A stretch of 50,325 bases of DNA, taken from the NCBI GenBank assembly GCA_023381695.1, contig JAMCQP010000032.1, positions 1-50,325 on the forward strand. The letters run 5' to 3'. This stretch comes from Bacillota bacterium. Lineage in GTDB: Bacteria; Bacillota; UBA5301; JAMCQP01. The position numbers and the translations under genes were made by a program. This document shows positions 36,228-46,213 of the stretch, piece after piece. The first letter of the stretch is position 1. Each line of letters begins with the position of its first letter. The notes below the pieces were generated by a model. That model was not told the origin of the DNA. It saw nothing but the letters and a program-made list of their open reading frames with translations, and searched no databases.

Positions 36228-37190
36228 ATGCTCAGAAAACAGCGTTTCGGGCAAGAGATATTCCCTACCGGCGCCCCGGCCTCGAGGTTCGTGGTGCTGG
36301 CTCCGGTAGCGCCCCTAACAGTGGTCACGGTAGTGACCTTGATAGTGACCCTGGTCCTGGCGGCCGTCGCTGTCACCACTATGCCGGTCCTGGCCGCCAC
36401 AAATGACGATCTGGTGGGAGCCAGACCGATGGGCATGGGTGGGGCGTTTGCCGCCGTGGCCGATGATTCCACAGCGGTCTACTGGAACCCGGCTGGCTTG
36501 GTGCAACTGCCAGCCGGGCAGATCACCAGCATGTATGCCAACAAATTCGGGATCAAGGGATACAACTTTATGCTGCTCAACGGAGCTTTTCCCATCAGGG
36601 GCGCGGCGCTCGGTTTCGGCGTGATCCAGGAAGGCGTCCCCCTGGAAGAGGAAAATGGCGGCGTCATTGTAACGAATAATTTTGGCGAGCGGACCGTCAG
36701 TTTGTCGGGAGCAGGCAAATTCCCGAAGTTCAGCATCGGGACCACTATCAAGCATGTGGCCATCTCTTCCGGGGTGAGCGATGTGCCCAGCCCTTCCTGG
36801 GCCGGCGTGGATTTCGGAATACTTGGGAAACCGTCTGATGTACTCTCAGCGGGATTCATCGCCAAGAACCTCATTTCCACCAGAGCCGACGGCGAGGCTT
36901 TGACAGCCAGTTATCGAGGCGGGATCGCCTATACTGGCATCAGGAATGTAGTATTGGCCGCAGATCTATCCATTGAAGAAGATCCGACGGATCATAATCG
37001 TAAATTAATCAAATACCACGTAGGCGGCGAGTACCGGATCTTCAACCTGGTCACCCTGCGCGGCGGCTACGACTACAAGTACCTGACGGCGGGCTTGGGG
37101 CTGGAAAAGGGCCGCTTCTCCTTTGACTACGCTTACCAGGATCACGAGGCCAACGGCACGCACCGGGTGTCCGCCAGCTTCCGGTTCTAA
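36228..37190 (+). CDS. PorV/PorQ-like outer-membrane beta-barrel protein (UPF0164-type)
   Basis: Predicted outer-membrane barrel of 320 aa. A long Val/Thr-rich signal region ends in VLA near residue 57. The family motif GARPMGMGGAFAAVADDSTAVYWNPAGL (residues 64-91, quoted in parts here as GARPMGMGGAF and WNPAGL) is that of PorV/FadL-like proteins. The rest alternates like beta strands, and the chain ends in FRF, with the terminal Phe expected of BAM-assembled barrels. AGGAGG lies 9 nt before the ATG. It is placed between an M6 protease with a T9SS-like domain and a large FlgD-plus-barrel protein. Such a protein is out of place in a monoderm cell. Confidence 0.82.
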   Translation: MLRKQRFGQEIFPTGAPASRFVVLAPVAPLTVVTVVTLIVTLVLAAVAVTTMPVLAATNDDLVGARPMGMGGAFAAVADDSTAVYWNPAGLVQLPAGQITSMYANKFGIKGYNFMLLNGAFPIRGAALGFGVIQEGVPLEEENGGVIVTNNFGERTVSLSGAGKFPKFSIGTTIKHVAISSGVSDVPSPSWAGVDFGILGKPSDVLSAGFIAKNLISTRADGEALTASYRGGIAYTGIRNVVLAADLSIEEDPTDHNRKLIKYHVGGEYRIFNLVTLRGGYDYKYLTAGLGLEKGRFSFDYAYQDHEANGTHRVSASFRF

Positions 37191-37203
37191 GGGGATTCCA
37201 AGA

Positions 37204-40189
37204 ATGCCGCTGTCCTGGGGCTATCGGACCGCTTTGACCGCTGCTTTCCGGAGAACCGCGAAAACTGCATTTGTGGTTCTGGCCGTGGCGGCAGTTTCTC
37301 TTTTCCTTCCATTACTGGCCGCAAAGGACGCGCTGGCCTACCAGAGCGTTCTTTTGTCGGGCAGCCTGATCATCTCCCCCGGGCTTCTCTCTGTCCTCAG
37401 CATACCTGATGAGGGAAGTCCCAACCAGGACTTTCAGGACTCCACCCAAAGAAGCTTTACCACCGTCGTGTCCATCTCTTTCAGGCTGGAAGCCAGCGCC
37501 CGGGCCACTATCGAGATTCGTGACGAGACGGGGATGCTTGTGAAGGAGTTGCTGACCTCCACGGAACTTGAGGCAGGTCCCCATAGCTTTACCTGGGACG
37601 GGAGGAACGCTTCCGGGGAGCCGGCGCCGGGAGGGACCTACCTGGTCATCCTGCGGGTCTACGGCCTGAGCGGCGGTTTTCAGGAAAAGACCGGCAAACT
37701 CACCGTCCGCACCGCCCGCAGCCTGGAACTCAGCGGCTATAAAAGTTTCCAGTACCACGGCGCCTTCATTGACGGCCACGCGGGCGCCTTTTCCGGGGGG
37801 ACTCCAGGTTCCTCCCTGGAGCAGGCTCTGGCCCTGGAAGCCGAGGGCTACGCCACCCCGCGACTATACGTCCGGGGCAGCTACGACGACGCCGAGGGTC
37901 CTTCCCTGCGCCAGTTCATGGTGGCGTACGAGGGTGAGAAAGTTCAGGCCTCCGCCGGCGATCTGGCGGTGGGGTATCCGGAGCAGGAGTTCACTCTGCG
38001 GGAACGGTCGGTATTCGGGGGGCAAATTAGCGGCAGCTTTGGGAATGACCGTCTGTCCCCGAGTAACCGCCTGTCCCTGAATAACCGTTTCGACTTGATC
38101 CTGGCCAGGGTGGATGCCACCAGCGCCATCCTGCGCCGCAAGGGCGACGGAATCACCAGCACCTACTGGCTGAACGCTCCCGTGATCCCCGGTAGCGAGC
38201 GTATTTCGATCCGCAACCGGCAACTGACCAGGGAGGTGGACTACGTCATCGACTACGGCTCCGGCGAGCTGGCGCTCTGGCGGCCCGTTCCTTACGATGA
38301 AGAACTGGTGGTGGTTTACGAATATCTGCCGGGGCATAAGTTCTACCGCCAGGACCTGTTTGGCGTACGCGCCCGCACCGCCCTTTCCGGGGGCGCGGAA
38401 TTCGCTTTCAACGCTGTCCGTCTGGGCGATGAACTAACCCCCGTAGATCAGGCGGCCACAACCACCACCGCGGCCACAGCGGGAACCGCCGCTCCCGCCC
38501 TTCCTCCCCCCGCCCAGCTCTGGAACTACGATCTGAACGGGCAAAGCCGTCTCTGGAACGGCGACCTGATCCTCGCCGGCGAGTGGGCGGAAAGCCGGTA
38601 CAGCAGTGATTGGCGAAATACCTCCTGGTTTTGCCGCCTCCGGGGAACCCGGTTCAGCCTACCAGTTGCAGTTGGATCTGGCCCGGGGGAGGTTGCGGAT
38701 GAATGGGAATCTCAGGCGCGTCAACCAGGATTTCCGCGGGATCGCGGCGGGGGATCTGCAGACCGGCGTGGAGGCGCTTTCCCTGCAAAGCGATTATCAG
38801 GCCTGGCCGTTTCTGGGCTTTGTTTCCGGGTACTCCGCCAGAACAGTCTTCCCGGCGGCCGGCGCTGGCCAGCCTGAAGCCGCGACGCAATCCGCCACGG
38901 GCTCCGCCGTTTCGACGGCCTTGGGCTCGTACCTCAAACTGGCCGGTGTCTCCCGGATGCCGGCCAGTTTCCCGGAGATCGAGGTCAATCTCACGAGAAG
39001 CCTCCGTTCCTTGCAGTCGCTGCCTTTGGCGGTTTTACTGGCCCAGCCCTTCCCCGCCTTGGGTGAAAAGCAACCTTTACCCCCGTTTGATAGCCAGGAA
39101 GAAGGCGTGGGGTTGGGAATCCACCAGGCCACCGGCAAGATCGCCTATGCCCTTAACCTGGGCAGAATGCAGGAGACCAGCCTGGCGACGACCAACCCGG
39201 CTCTCGGAGCGGCCACAAAATGGTCCGCTTCCCTTGGCGCCCAATTTCAGCCGGCGGAAAGCGTGGCCATCGCCTCAAAACTGGCAGCCGAGCGCAAATT
39301 CGGCGCAGCCTTTCGCGCAAATCCGGTCCTTGCAGCTGGTACAGCCTCTCCCGCCGGTCCGGTAAACGGTTCAACCGGGCAGGCGGAGCTTGCGCGGCGT
39401 GAAGACATGGATCTCACAATCAAATTCGGCCCCTGGGGGGGATTTACGACCACCGCGGGCCTGGAAAACTTTCTGGCGGAAGACCATGAGGCTGGTCTGA
39501 GCAACCAATGGTTCGCCACAAGGCTTGGCGTGGAAAAAGCGCTATCCGAAAACCTCTATGCCGGCTTGGAAGGCAGCCGGCAAAAACGCTGGTCCCGCCA
39601 GGAACAAACCGCCACCGGCCTGACCTCGGATCTGGCCACCAGCGTAGCCTCAGACCCGGCCAATGGCATACCAACCGGCATGGTTGCCACGGACGGGCAG
39701 AGCGACGAGATTAAAGCGTCGCTGCGGTGCGGGCGTCTCGCCAGGCTCTCCGGCGCCATCAGACAGAAAAGCGATCAAACCCGGACCGAAGGCAGCCAGG
39801 AAACCCGGTTGGAAACCAGCCTCGACCACGCCGTGACGGTGGAGTATTCACCGAAATCCGGCATGTCCCTGGCCCTGGAAAGGCGTGACAGCCAGGAGGA
39901 GAAGCCGGGAAGCGGCCAACCCGATGCTCAGATTACCTGGATCCTTCGAGGCACGGCGCAGGCGGGCGCAGGGCTGACCTTCAACACCAGCCTGGAGAAC
40001 ACGGCCAAAAATTCCGCCGCGCAAGCCCAGATGATCGATCGGAACCTCGCCCTGGGTGTCGCCTACTCGGTCGGCGCCGGGGTGCAGCTGTCGGCTGAAT
40101 ACAGGTGGGCAAACCGGTTGGATTTTTGGCGCCCGGACAAGGGGTACACCGCCAATCTGGTCAATCTTGGCGTGACGATCAGTTTTTAG
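37204..40189 (+). CDS. Large FlgD-domain outer-membrane barrel protein, interrupted by a one-base frameshift
   Basis: One gene read in two frames. Frame 1 starts at the ATG at 37204 (AAGGGG 8 nt upstream) and runs to a false stop at 38877. Frame 2 takes over before 38640 and ends at 40189. Dropping one T from TTTT at 38629-38632 joins them into 994 aa with smooth sequence (RNTSWFAASGEPGSAY). Parts: signal peptide (to about 50), FlgD-like Ig domain (about 90-175, WDGRNASGEPAPGGTYLVIL), a region with VDYVIDYGSGELALWRPV, then many beta strands ending in VTISF. It resembles large outer-membrane translocon or cell-surface barrels. Cause: sequencing error, true mutation or phase variation. Confidence 0.75.
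38047..38082. repeat. 18-bp tandem repeat in the barrel protein gene
   Basis: Units 38047-38064 and 38065-38082, plus a partial third, encode DRLSPS/NRLSLN/NRFD. Confidence 0.65.
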
Positions 40190-40209
40190 GATCCTGGTTA
40201 GGACCGCTG

Positions 40210-40629
40210 CTACCCCATCAACCGGCCGTGTTCCACCTTCAGGCACCGGTCCATGACCACCTTCATCCCCGCGCCGGCAGCCGTTTTGGCGGCATCTTCA
40301 TTGACTATCCCCAGTTGCATCCACAAAGCCCCGGCCTTGATCCCCGCCGCCGCTTCCACGATAGGCGGCACATCCTCCGGACGCCGGAAGACGTCCACGA
40401 TATCCACCGGCCCCGGAACCTCCTTCAACGATGGGTAGGCCTTTTCCCCCAGGACTTCGGAGATCGTGGGATTGACCGGAATGATCTTGTACCCCTGATC
40501 CTGCAGGTATTTGGCGACCCGGTAGCTGTCCTTGCTCGGATCCTTGGACAGGCCCACCACCGCGATCTTCTTGGCCGAAGCCATGAGCTGCTTGATCTCT
40601 TCGTCATCCGTTAAAACATTCTTGCCCAT
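40210..40629 (-). CDS. CoA-binding domain protein (YccU-like)
   Basis: Stand-alone CoA-binding Rossmann protein of 139 aa, the usual family length. Typical segments are IAVVGLSKDPSKDSYRVAKYLQDQGYKIIPVNP near the N-terminus (cited here for IAVVGLS), GEKAYPSLKEVPGPVDIVDVFRRPEDV, and a conserved Cys in VVMDRCLKVEH. Its biological role is not well known. GGAGG 8 nt upstream supports the ATG. It is convergent with the barrel gene and divergent from the acyltransferase gene. Confidence 0.9.
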   Translation of the reverse strand: MGKNVLTDDEEIKQLMASAKKIAVVGLSKDPSKDSYRVAKYLQDQGYKIIPVNPTISEVLGEKAYPSLKEVPGPVDIVDVFRRPEDVPPIVEAAAGIKAGALWMQLGIVNEDAAKTAAGAGMKVVMDRCLKVEHGRLMG

Positions 40630-40710
40630 GTAAACGCCTCCATAAGATGAACAGTTTTATAGGATTTTGCAGGAATATGGTTCCCCGCTGTCAAATTAAA
40701 ATTTGCCCGT

Positions 40711-41466
40711 ATGGGGCTAATATCACAACGAGAAGGTCTGGATCAGCTTATGATTTCCCTGAATAATTTGCTGTACCTCTTTTCTCACCTGCCGAGGGGG
40801 GTGCGCATCCCCATCGCCAATCTGGCCGTCAACAGGGCGATCAACAAATATGCGCAGCTTGTCTTCTCCGGGCGGGAAAATATCCCGGATACCCCCGTAA
40901 TCTTCATCTGCAATCACCTTTCCAATGCGGACGGCCTCATTCTCAACAGTACCCTGGGCCGTAAAAGGAAGGTGGCCTTCCTGGCCGGGGTCAAGCTCCA
41001 GGCCTCGCCGGTCACCCGGATCGCCATGGAGACCCTTTCCACCATCCCGATTCAGCCCAATTCCCCCGACCGGCAGGCGATCAAACAGGCCATCAACACG
41101 CTGGAGTCGGGCCGCTCCATCCTGATCTTCCCGGAAGGCGGACGCAGCCGGACCGGCCGGCTTATCCGCGGCAAACCCGGCGTGGTGCTCATCGCCAAAA
41201 AAGCCGGCGTCCCCATCGTCCCGGTGGGGATGCAGGGTACCGAGATCCTTTTGCCCATCGACGACGGCAACATGGGCGGCGAGAGGCTGCACAGGGCAAA
41301 AGTGGAGGTCCGGGTCGGCCGGCCTTTTTCCCTGGCTGACCTGGCCGGACCTCAAGAGCTCGGGCGAGGGGAAGATGTCGAAACGGACAAAACCGCTCTG
41401 GTGGACAGGATGATGCTCAGAATCGCCACGCTTTTGGATCCGGAATACCGCGGCGAATACGCCTGA
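40711..41466 (+). CDS. plsC: 1-acyl-sn-glycerol-3-phosphate acyltransferase family protein
   Basis: Membrane-associated acyltransferase of phospholipid synthesis, 251 aa or 238 aa. The catalytic NHxxxxD motif is CNHLSNADG (around residue 69), and the substrate motif FPEGGRSRTG is near 143. The start is uncertain: ATG 40711 has no ribosome site, while ATG 40750 has a weak GAAGG 13 nt upstream and begins nearer the conserved region. In this family the enzyme transfers an acyl chain to lysophosphatidate; related proteins acylate other glycerolipids. The stop overlaps the terminator of the opposite-strand ABC operon. Confidence 0.87.
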   Translation: MGLISQREGLDQLMISLNNLLYLFSHLPRGVRIPIANLAVNRAINKYAQLVFSGRENIPDTPVIFICNHLSNADGLILNSTLGRKRKVAFLAGVKLQASPVTRIAMETLSTIPIQPNSPDRQAIKQAINTLESGRSILIFPEGGRSRTGRLIRGKPGVVLIAKKAGVPIVPVGMQGTEILLPIDDGNMGGERLHRAKVEVRVGRPFSLADLAGPQELGRGEDVETDKTALVDRMMLRIATLLDPEYRGEYA

Positions 41467-41473
41467 GGCTTCG

Positions 41474-41505
41474 AAAAAACGCCGGCCCTTTCTGCCCCGC
41501 CGGGC
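41474..41505 (-). terminator. Intrinsic terminator of the DUF4127/MalEFG-type operon
   Basis: On the minus strand GCC(C)GGC (41499-41505) pairs with GCCGGC (41481-41486), with one bulged C, followed by G and six T. It lies directly after the MalG-like stop at 41509. Confidence 0.7.
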
Positions 41506-41508
41506 TTC

Positions 41509-42414
41509 TCACCCCTTGAGGCCGGTGGTGGCAATGCCGCGGATGAAGTACTTCTGCCCGAGCATGAAGACCATGAGCACCGGAAGAGTGACCACCACGG
41601 TAGCCGCCATGAGCGGCCCCCAGTTCACCAGAAACTGCGACTGAAAGATCTGCAGCCCCAGCTGGACCGTCCGCATCTTCTCCGAGTTGGTAATCACCAG
41701 CGGCCAGAGAAAGTCATCCCACACGTTGGTAAAGACGAAGATCGCCAGGGTGGCCAGCACCGGCCGGCTCAAGGGCAGGCAGATGCGCCAGTAGATTCCG
41801 AATTCGCTGGCGCCGTCGATGCGCGCCGCGTCGTCCAGGTCCCGCGGGATACTCATAAAAAATTGCCGTACCAGAAAGACCCCGAAGACCATGATCAGAT
41901 ACGGGAAGAGCAGCCCGCCGTAGCTGTCGATCAACCCGGTTCCCCCCGCGCCGAGGATGTTGTTCCCGCCCGTCAAGGGAAACCTCTTGGCGATGATAAA
42001 CACAGGGATCAGCGTCACCTGCGAGGGGATCATCATGGTCCCCAGGAGCAAAAAGAAGATGGCATTCTTGCCGAAGAACTCCAGGCGGGCAAAGGCGTAG
42101 CCGGCCAGCGAGGTGAAGAAGACGTTGGCCGCCGTGGCGATCGCCGCCACCAGAAAGCTGTTCAAAAAATACCTGCCGAACGAGACATTTAAAAAGGCAT
42201 ACCGGTAATGGTCCAGCATGAAATGCTTCGGCCACCACACCGGGGGATAGGCGAAGAGTTCCAGGTCCGGTTTGAACGAGCTGAGCAGCATCCATAAAAA
42301 CGGCCCGGCCATCACCACCCCCACCGCCGCCAGACCGGCGTAGAGCAATACCTTTTTGAGCGCCTCCGCTCCCAATTCCCTGATTTGCATCCCACGCGCC
42401 ACCTTGGTCTGCAT
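41509..42414 (-). CDS. Carbohydrate ABC transporter permease (MalG-like)
   Basis: Inner-membrane channel subunit of 301 aa with six predicted helices. The EAA motif reads DDAARIDGASEFGIYWRICLPLSRP, as in MalG/UgpE. The N-terminus is cytoplasmic (RELGAEALKKVLLYAGL). GGAGG lies 9 nt before the ATG, and the start is 2 nt from the stop of the MalF-like gene. Last gene of the operon; no ATPase gene is present in the visible part, so a shared MsmK-type ATPase encoded elsewhere is probable. Confidence 0.92.
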   Translation of the reverse strand: MQTKVARGMQIRELGAEALKKVLLYAGLAAVGVVMAGPFLWMLLSSFKPDLELFAYPPVWWPKHFMLDHYRYAFLNVSFGRYFLNSFLVAAIATAANVFFTSLAGYAFARLEFFGKNAIFFLLLGTMMIPSQVTLIPVFIIAKRFPLTGGNNILGAGGTGLIDSYGGLLFPYLIMVFGVFLVRQFFMSIPRDLDDAARIDGASEFGIYWRICLPLSRPVLATLAIFVFTNVWDDFLWPLVITNSEKMRTVQLGLQIFQSQFLVNWGPLMAATVVVTLPVLMVFMLGQKYFIRGIATTGLKG

Positions 42415-42415
42415 C

Positions 42416-43333
42416 TCAAACGCCTCCTTCCACCCTGGACTGGAAGAATTTTACGTTGATGAGCGACAGCGCAAAGATCGCCACGAACAGGATGAATGCA
42501 ATGGCCGAGGCTTTTCCCATCTCATAGTACTGGAAGGCCTGCTGGTAGATGAGAAATCCAATGGTGGTCGTGCTATCCAGCGGCCCGCCGGTGCCCCGGG
42601 ACATGGCATACAACTCGGTGAACGCCTGCAGGGTGCTGATCAGCCCCATGGTGATCACGTAGTAGGTCACGGGCTTGAGCATCGGCCAGGTGATCTTCCG
42701 GAACTGTTGCCAGGTGCTGGCGCCGTCCAGCATGGCCGCCTCGTAAAGGTATTGCGGGATCCCCTGCAGGCCGGCCAGGTAGATGACCATGTTCCACCCG
42801 ATCCCCTTCCAGACCCGCATGGCCGCTATGGAATGCAGGGCCAGCCCCGGCTTGCCCAGCCAGTCCACCGGTCCAATTCCGAATTGATCCAGGAGAAGAT
42901 TGATGAGGCCTAAATTTCGCTCGTAGAGCCACATCCAGATCATGCTCACCGCGATGGCGGAGGTCACCACCGGGAGGTAATAGAGCGTCCGGAACAGGGT
43001 AATCCCCCGGAGCTTGCGGTTGATCAAGATGGCCAGACCCAGGGAGAGGGCGATGTTCACCGGCAGGACCTCCAGCGAATATTGGACGGTATTGCGCAGC
43101 GCCCGCCAGAAGAGCGTGTCCCGGAGCAAGATGTCCCGGTAGTTGGCCAGCCCGATCCATTTGGCCGCCGAGAGAGCGTTGTACCTGGTAAAACTCAGGT
43201 AGAGCGAGGTAAACATCGGAATAAAGCTGGTCACAAAGACATACAGCACCACCGGCGCGATGAACAGATACGCCATGAGCATCACGCGGCGCCGGCCCGG
43301 ATTATTCCAGAAGTAGCGCCAACTTTCAAGCAT
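42416..43333 (-). CDS. Carbohydrate ABC transporter permease (MalF/UgpA-like)
   Basis: Inner-membrane channel subunit of 305 aa with six helices. The EAA loop reads LYEAAMLDGASTWQQFRKITWPMLKP. The N-terminus RRRVMLMAYLFIAPVVLYVFV starts helix 1. The ribosome site is weak (GGTGGTG). It follows the binding-protein gene by 70 nt. It works with the MalG-like partner directly downstream. Confidence 0.92.
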   Translation of the reverse strand: MLESWRYFWNNPGRRRVMLMAYLFIAPVVLYVFVTSFIPMFTSLYLSFTRYNALSAAKWIGLANYRDILLRDTLFWRALRNTVQYSLEVLPVNIALSLGLAILINRKLRGITLFRTLYYLPVVTSAIAVSMIWMWLYERNLGLINLLLDQFGIGPVDWLGKPGLALHSIAAMRVWKGIGWNMVIYLAGLQGIPQYLYEAAMLDGASTWQQFRKITWPMLKPVTYYVITMGLISTLQAFTELYAMSRGTGGPLDSTTTIGFLIYQQAFQYYEMGKASAIAFILFVAIFALSLINVKFFQSRVEGGV

Positions 43334-43403
43334 AGGTACACCACCATTCCAAAGCGTGGCGGCGCCTTGACCTCCTGTCGAACGGCGCCGCCGACCTGCC
43401 GGT

Positions 43404-44657
43404 TTATTTCTTCAAAAGGGCGTTAACCTCTTCCGCCGCCTTGTCCAGGGCGGCCTTGGGGGTCATGGCGCCGAAATAGGCCCGCTCGATATAGCGGGAC
43501 AGGATATCCCGGATCTTCACCCACTCGGGGATGTTCGGGTTCCCCTGGGCAAACTCCATGGCATCCATGTACGCCACGATATTGGGATCCCTGGCGATAA
43601 ACGGCAGGCTCTTCAGGGATTGGCGCGGCGGCAGGGAGCTCATGGACTCGCAGAGTTTGGCCAGCGCCTCCTTGCCCGAGAAGTACTTGATCACCTTCCA
43701 GGCTTCATCCTTGTTCTTGCTGTCGCTGGACATGAAGAAGCCGGAGAAGGAGAAGAGCGTGGCCTGCTGCTTGTCTTTGAACGGCATGGCCACCCGGATC
43801 TGCTTGTAGGTGTCGGGCGAGTACTTTTCCACCTGCTTCAGATCGCCGGGCACCGCAAAGAGCATCGCGATCTGGCCGGGAACGATCGGAGGAATATTGC
43901 CCTGGCCCAGATTGATCTGTTCATCGGCGACCTTGTCCTTGCGAACCAGATCCACCAGGAACTGCAGAGCTTTTACGCCTTCTTTGCCGTTAAAGGTGGC
44001 CTGCGTCCCTTCCTCGTTCAGGAAGGAGCCGCCCGCCTGCCAGATGAACATGGAGTAGATCTGCTGTGCGTCGATCCCCTGGGAAGGAAGATCAATCCCC
44101 TCGCGGACGAAGCGGTTCCCCTTCTTGACGGTGAGCTTTCTGGCCGCCTTCCGGAACTCTTCCCAGGTCCTGGGCGGCTTGTCGGGATCCAGCCCGGCTT
44201 CCTTGAAAAAGTCGGCGCGGTACATCAAAAGCCTTCCGGCACCGTAAGCCGGGATCATGTACTTCTTGCCCTGGTACGCCCCGGCGTTCAGGGTCGCCCC
44301 GAAGTCGGCGGCGTCCTCCATCCTGGCGATGTAGCCATCCAGCGGCTGGACGCGGTCGTTGGAAGCAAACCCCGCCGTCGCCGCGGCGCCGTGCATGAAC
44401 ACGTCCGGACCCACTCCGGCGGCAAAAGCCGTGGTCAATTTGGTGGAGAGATCGCCCCACGGCACAAAAGTCGGGATCAGTTCGATATCCGGGTTGGCCC
44501 TGGCAAAGGCCGGGATGACCTCCTCACTCATGGTCTTCATGAAGACTTCATCCGTGCCGGCAAACCAGATGTTGATCGGGGTCTTTTCGGCAAAGGCGGG
44601 GACCGCCAGCGCCAGCACCAAAAGCAGACTGAGTGCAACACCCATGAAACGTTTCAC
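43404..44657 (-). CDS. Carbohydrate ABC transporter substrate-binding protein (family 1)
   Basis: Solute-binding protein of 417 aa. The signal peptide is short and classic (FMGVALSLLLVLALAVPAFA), cleaved by signal peptidase I; there is no lipobox Cys. The mature part has the family 1 pattern: TPINIWFAGTDEVFMKTM at the start, PDVFMHGAAATAGF, and PRTWEEFRKAARKL. GGAGG 8 nt upstream fixes a GTG start at 44657; longer in-frame starts are unlikely. It lies about 146 nt after the FAD oxidoreductase gene. Probable ligand is a sugar or oligosaccharide (inference). Confidence 0.92.
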   Translation of the reverse strand: MKRFMGVALSLLLVLALAVPAFAEKTPINIWFAGTDEVFMKTMSEEVIPAFARANPDIELIPTFVPWGDLSTKLTTAFAAGVGPDVFMHGAAATAGFASNDRVQPLDGYIARMEDAADFGATLNAGAYQGKKYMIPAYGAGRLLMYRADFFKEAGLDPDKPPRTWEEFRKAARKLTVKKGNRFVREGIDLPSQGIDAQQIYSMFIWQAGGSFLNEEGTQATFNGKEGVKALQFLVDLVRKDKVADEQINLGQGNIPPIVPGQIAMLFAVPGDLKQVEKYSPDTYKQIRVAMPFKDKQQATLFSFSGFFMSSDSKNKDEAWKVIKYFSGKEALAKLCESMSSLPPRQSLKSLPFIARDPNIVAYMDAMEFAQGNPNIPEWVKIRDILSRYIERAYFGAMTPKAALDKAAEEVNALLKK

Positions 44658-44803
44658 CTTTGAAACCTCCTCACCTTGATTAAATTTGGCAAACCGCAAC
44701 TGCCTTCGACAACGCTTTCTCCTACAACCCTGACTCGGGATGGTACCCGGAAATCCCGGCGGATCACCACCTCTCCCCACCTCTCCTTCGCTGCAAAAGA
44801 TCC

Positions 44804-46150
44804 TCACCTCAAAACAGCCTTTCCTTCCAGAAGCCTGGATTGCAAGTGTTCAATCTTCACCCCGCGCGGCGATGTCCGCTCCCGGACCGCCAGCGCCGCC
44901 CCGGCGCCGGCAGCCTGCCCCGTGGCGAAACAGGTGGGCGTCACCCGCGTGGAAGCATGCGCTTCGTGGGATGTGGAGATGCACCGGCCGGCCACCAGCA
45001 GGTTCTCCAGCCCTTTCGGGAGCAGGCACCGGTACGGAATCGCATACGACGAACCCTTCCCGATCCTCCTGGCCTTGAGGCCGTCGCCATCCGGGGAATG
45101 AATATCGATGGGGAAAGCTCCCCTGGCCACCGCATCGGGAAATTCCCGCCCTTCGAGCACATCCTCCTCCGTGAGCACATAATCGCCCGTGATCCGCCGG
45201 GATTCCCGCAGCCCCACCTGGTCGCCAGTCTGCAGCAGGAAAGCGTTGGAAAAACCCGGCACATATTTACGGAGGAATTGCACCGCCGCCGCGACCTGGA
45301 GTCGTCCCTCGATCTCCGCCCTCGTGAGATCTTCCGCGCTGGCGGGATCCACCCGTTGAATCCGGGTCATGTTAACGGTGGCCTCATCAGGGCGTACCCC
45401 CTGGAAGCACAACACCCGGTCGCGCTGCAACGGGAAATCGCCGTTGGCCCTGGCCTGCTTCACGGCGGAAAAGAAACCGGAAACATTGATCTTGGGAAAC
45501 GAGGCGACCCCATCCGCCAGATCCCCCAGGGCAAAATCCGCGGGGTTCCTTTCGATGGCCAGGCGCACCGCCGCAAAGTCCACATTGCCCAGGCGGAACA
45601 TCAGCGTGCCGGGCTGCGTCAGGCCGTCGCCCTCCCGGCCCACCACAAACGGCGCGCCAGCCCTGGCGGCCAGATCCCCATCCCCGGTGCAGTCCACAAA
45701 TACGCGTCCCCGCACCACTACCGGCCCCCCCTTGGTCTGGAGCCGGACCGCATCGATGTAGCCATCCTGGACCGACACGTCCACCAGCAGGCCGTGGAGG
45801 AGCAGGCGGGCTCCCGCTTCCAAAGCCATTTGCAGGGCAACCAGTTTGAGCGTCTCGGGGTCAAAGGGGGTCACCGTGGACACAAAACCGATCAGGTCTG
45901 GCACATGGCCAGGGCTGCCCCCGAGCGCCACCAGCCGTTCCACCACCTCCTGACCGATCCCCCCTATAACCTGACGGGAACCAGCATGAAAGGTCATCAT
46001 CGGGGCCACCAGCGCGGTGGTCACCATGCCCCCCAGAAAGCCGTACTGTTCCACCAGCAAAACGCCGGCGCCGCCCCTGGCCGCCGCCACCGCGGCCGCC
46101 AACCCGGCCGGCCCGCCGCCGATTACCACTACATCCGCGTTCAGTTCCAT
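44804..46150 (-). CDS. FAD-dependent oxidoreductase (FAD_oxidored family)
   Basis: Flavoprotein of 448 aa. The FAD-binding motif GGGPAGLAAAVAAARGG is at residues 9-25, with a GFLGGM segment soon after, and the second FAD motif FVDCTGDGDLAARAGAP is characteristic of this family, often encoded in polysaccharide-use clusters. LLVAGRCISTSHEAHASTR near the C-terminus completes the FAD site. The ATG at 46150 is preferred over an earlier in-frame codon because the domain starts there. Its reaction is unknown; oxidation of a sugar-derived hydroxyl is a reasonable guess. Confidence 0.85.
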   Translation of the reverse strand: MELNADVVVIGGGPAGLAAAVAAARGGAGVLLVEQYGFLGGMVTTALVAPMMTFHAGSRQVIGGIGQEVVERLVALGGSPGHVPDLIGFVSTVTPFDPETLKLVALQMALEAGARLLLHGLLVDVSVQDGYIDAVRLQTKGGPVVVRGRVFVDCTGDGDLAARAGAPFVVGREGDGLTQPGTLMFRLGNVDFAAVRLAIERNPADFALGDLADGVASFPKINVSGFFSAVKQARANGDFPLQRDRVLCFQGVRPDEATVNMTRIQRVDPASAEDLTRAEIEGRLQVAAAVQFLRKYVPGFSNAFLLQTGDQVGLRESRRITGDYVLTEEDVLEGREFPDAVARGAFPIDIHSPDGDGLKARRIGKGSSYAIPYRCLLPKGLENLLVAGRCISTSHEAHASTRVTPTCFATGQAAGAGAALAVRERTSPRGVKIEHLQSRLLEGKAVLR

Positions 46151-46213
46151 AAGAGTACCCCGTCTCTTCAATTTAGGGTTTGGCGTGATTTTGGGCGTCA
46201 ACAACTCTGGGCA

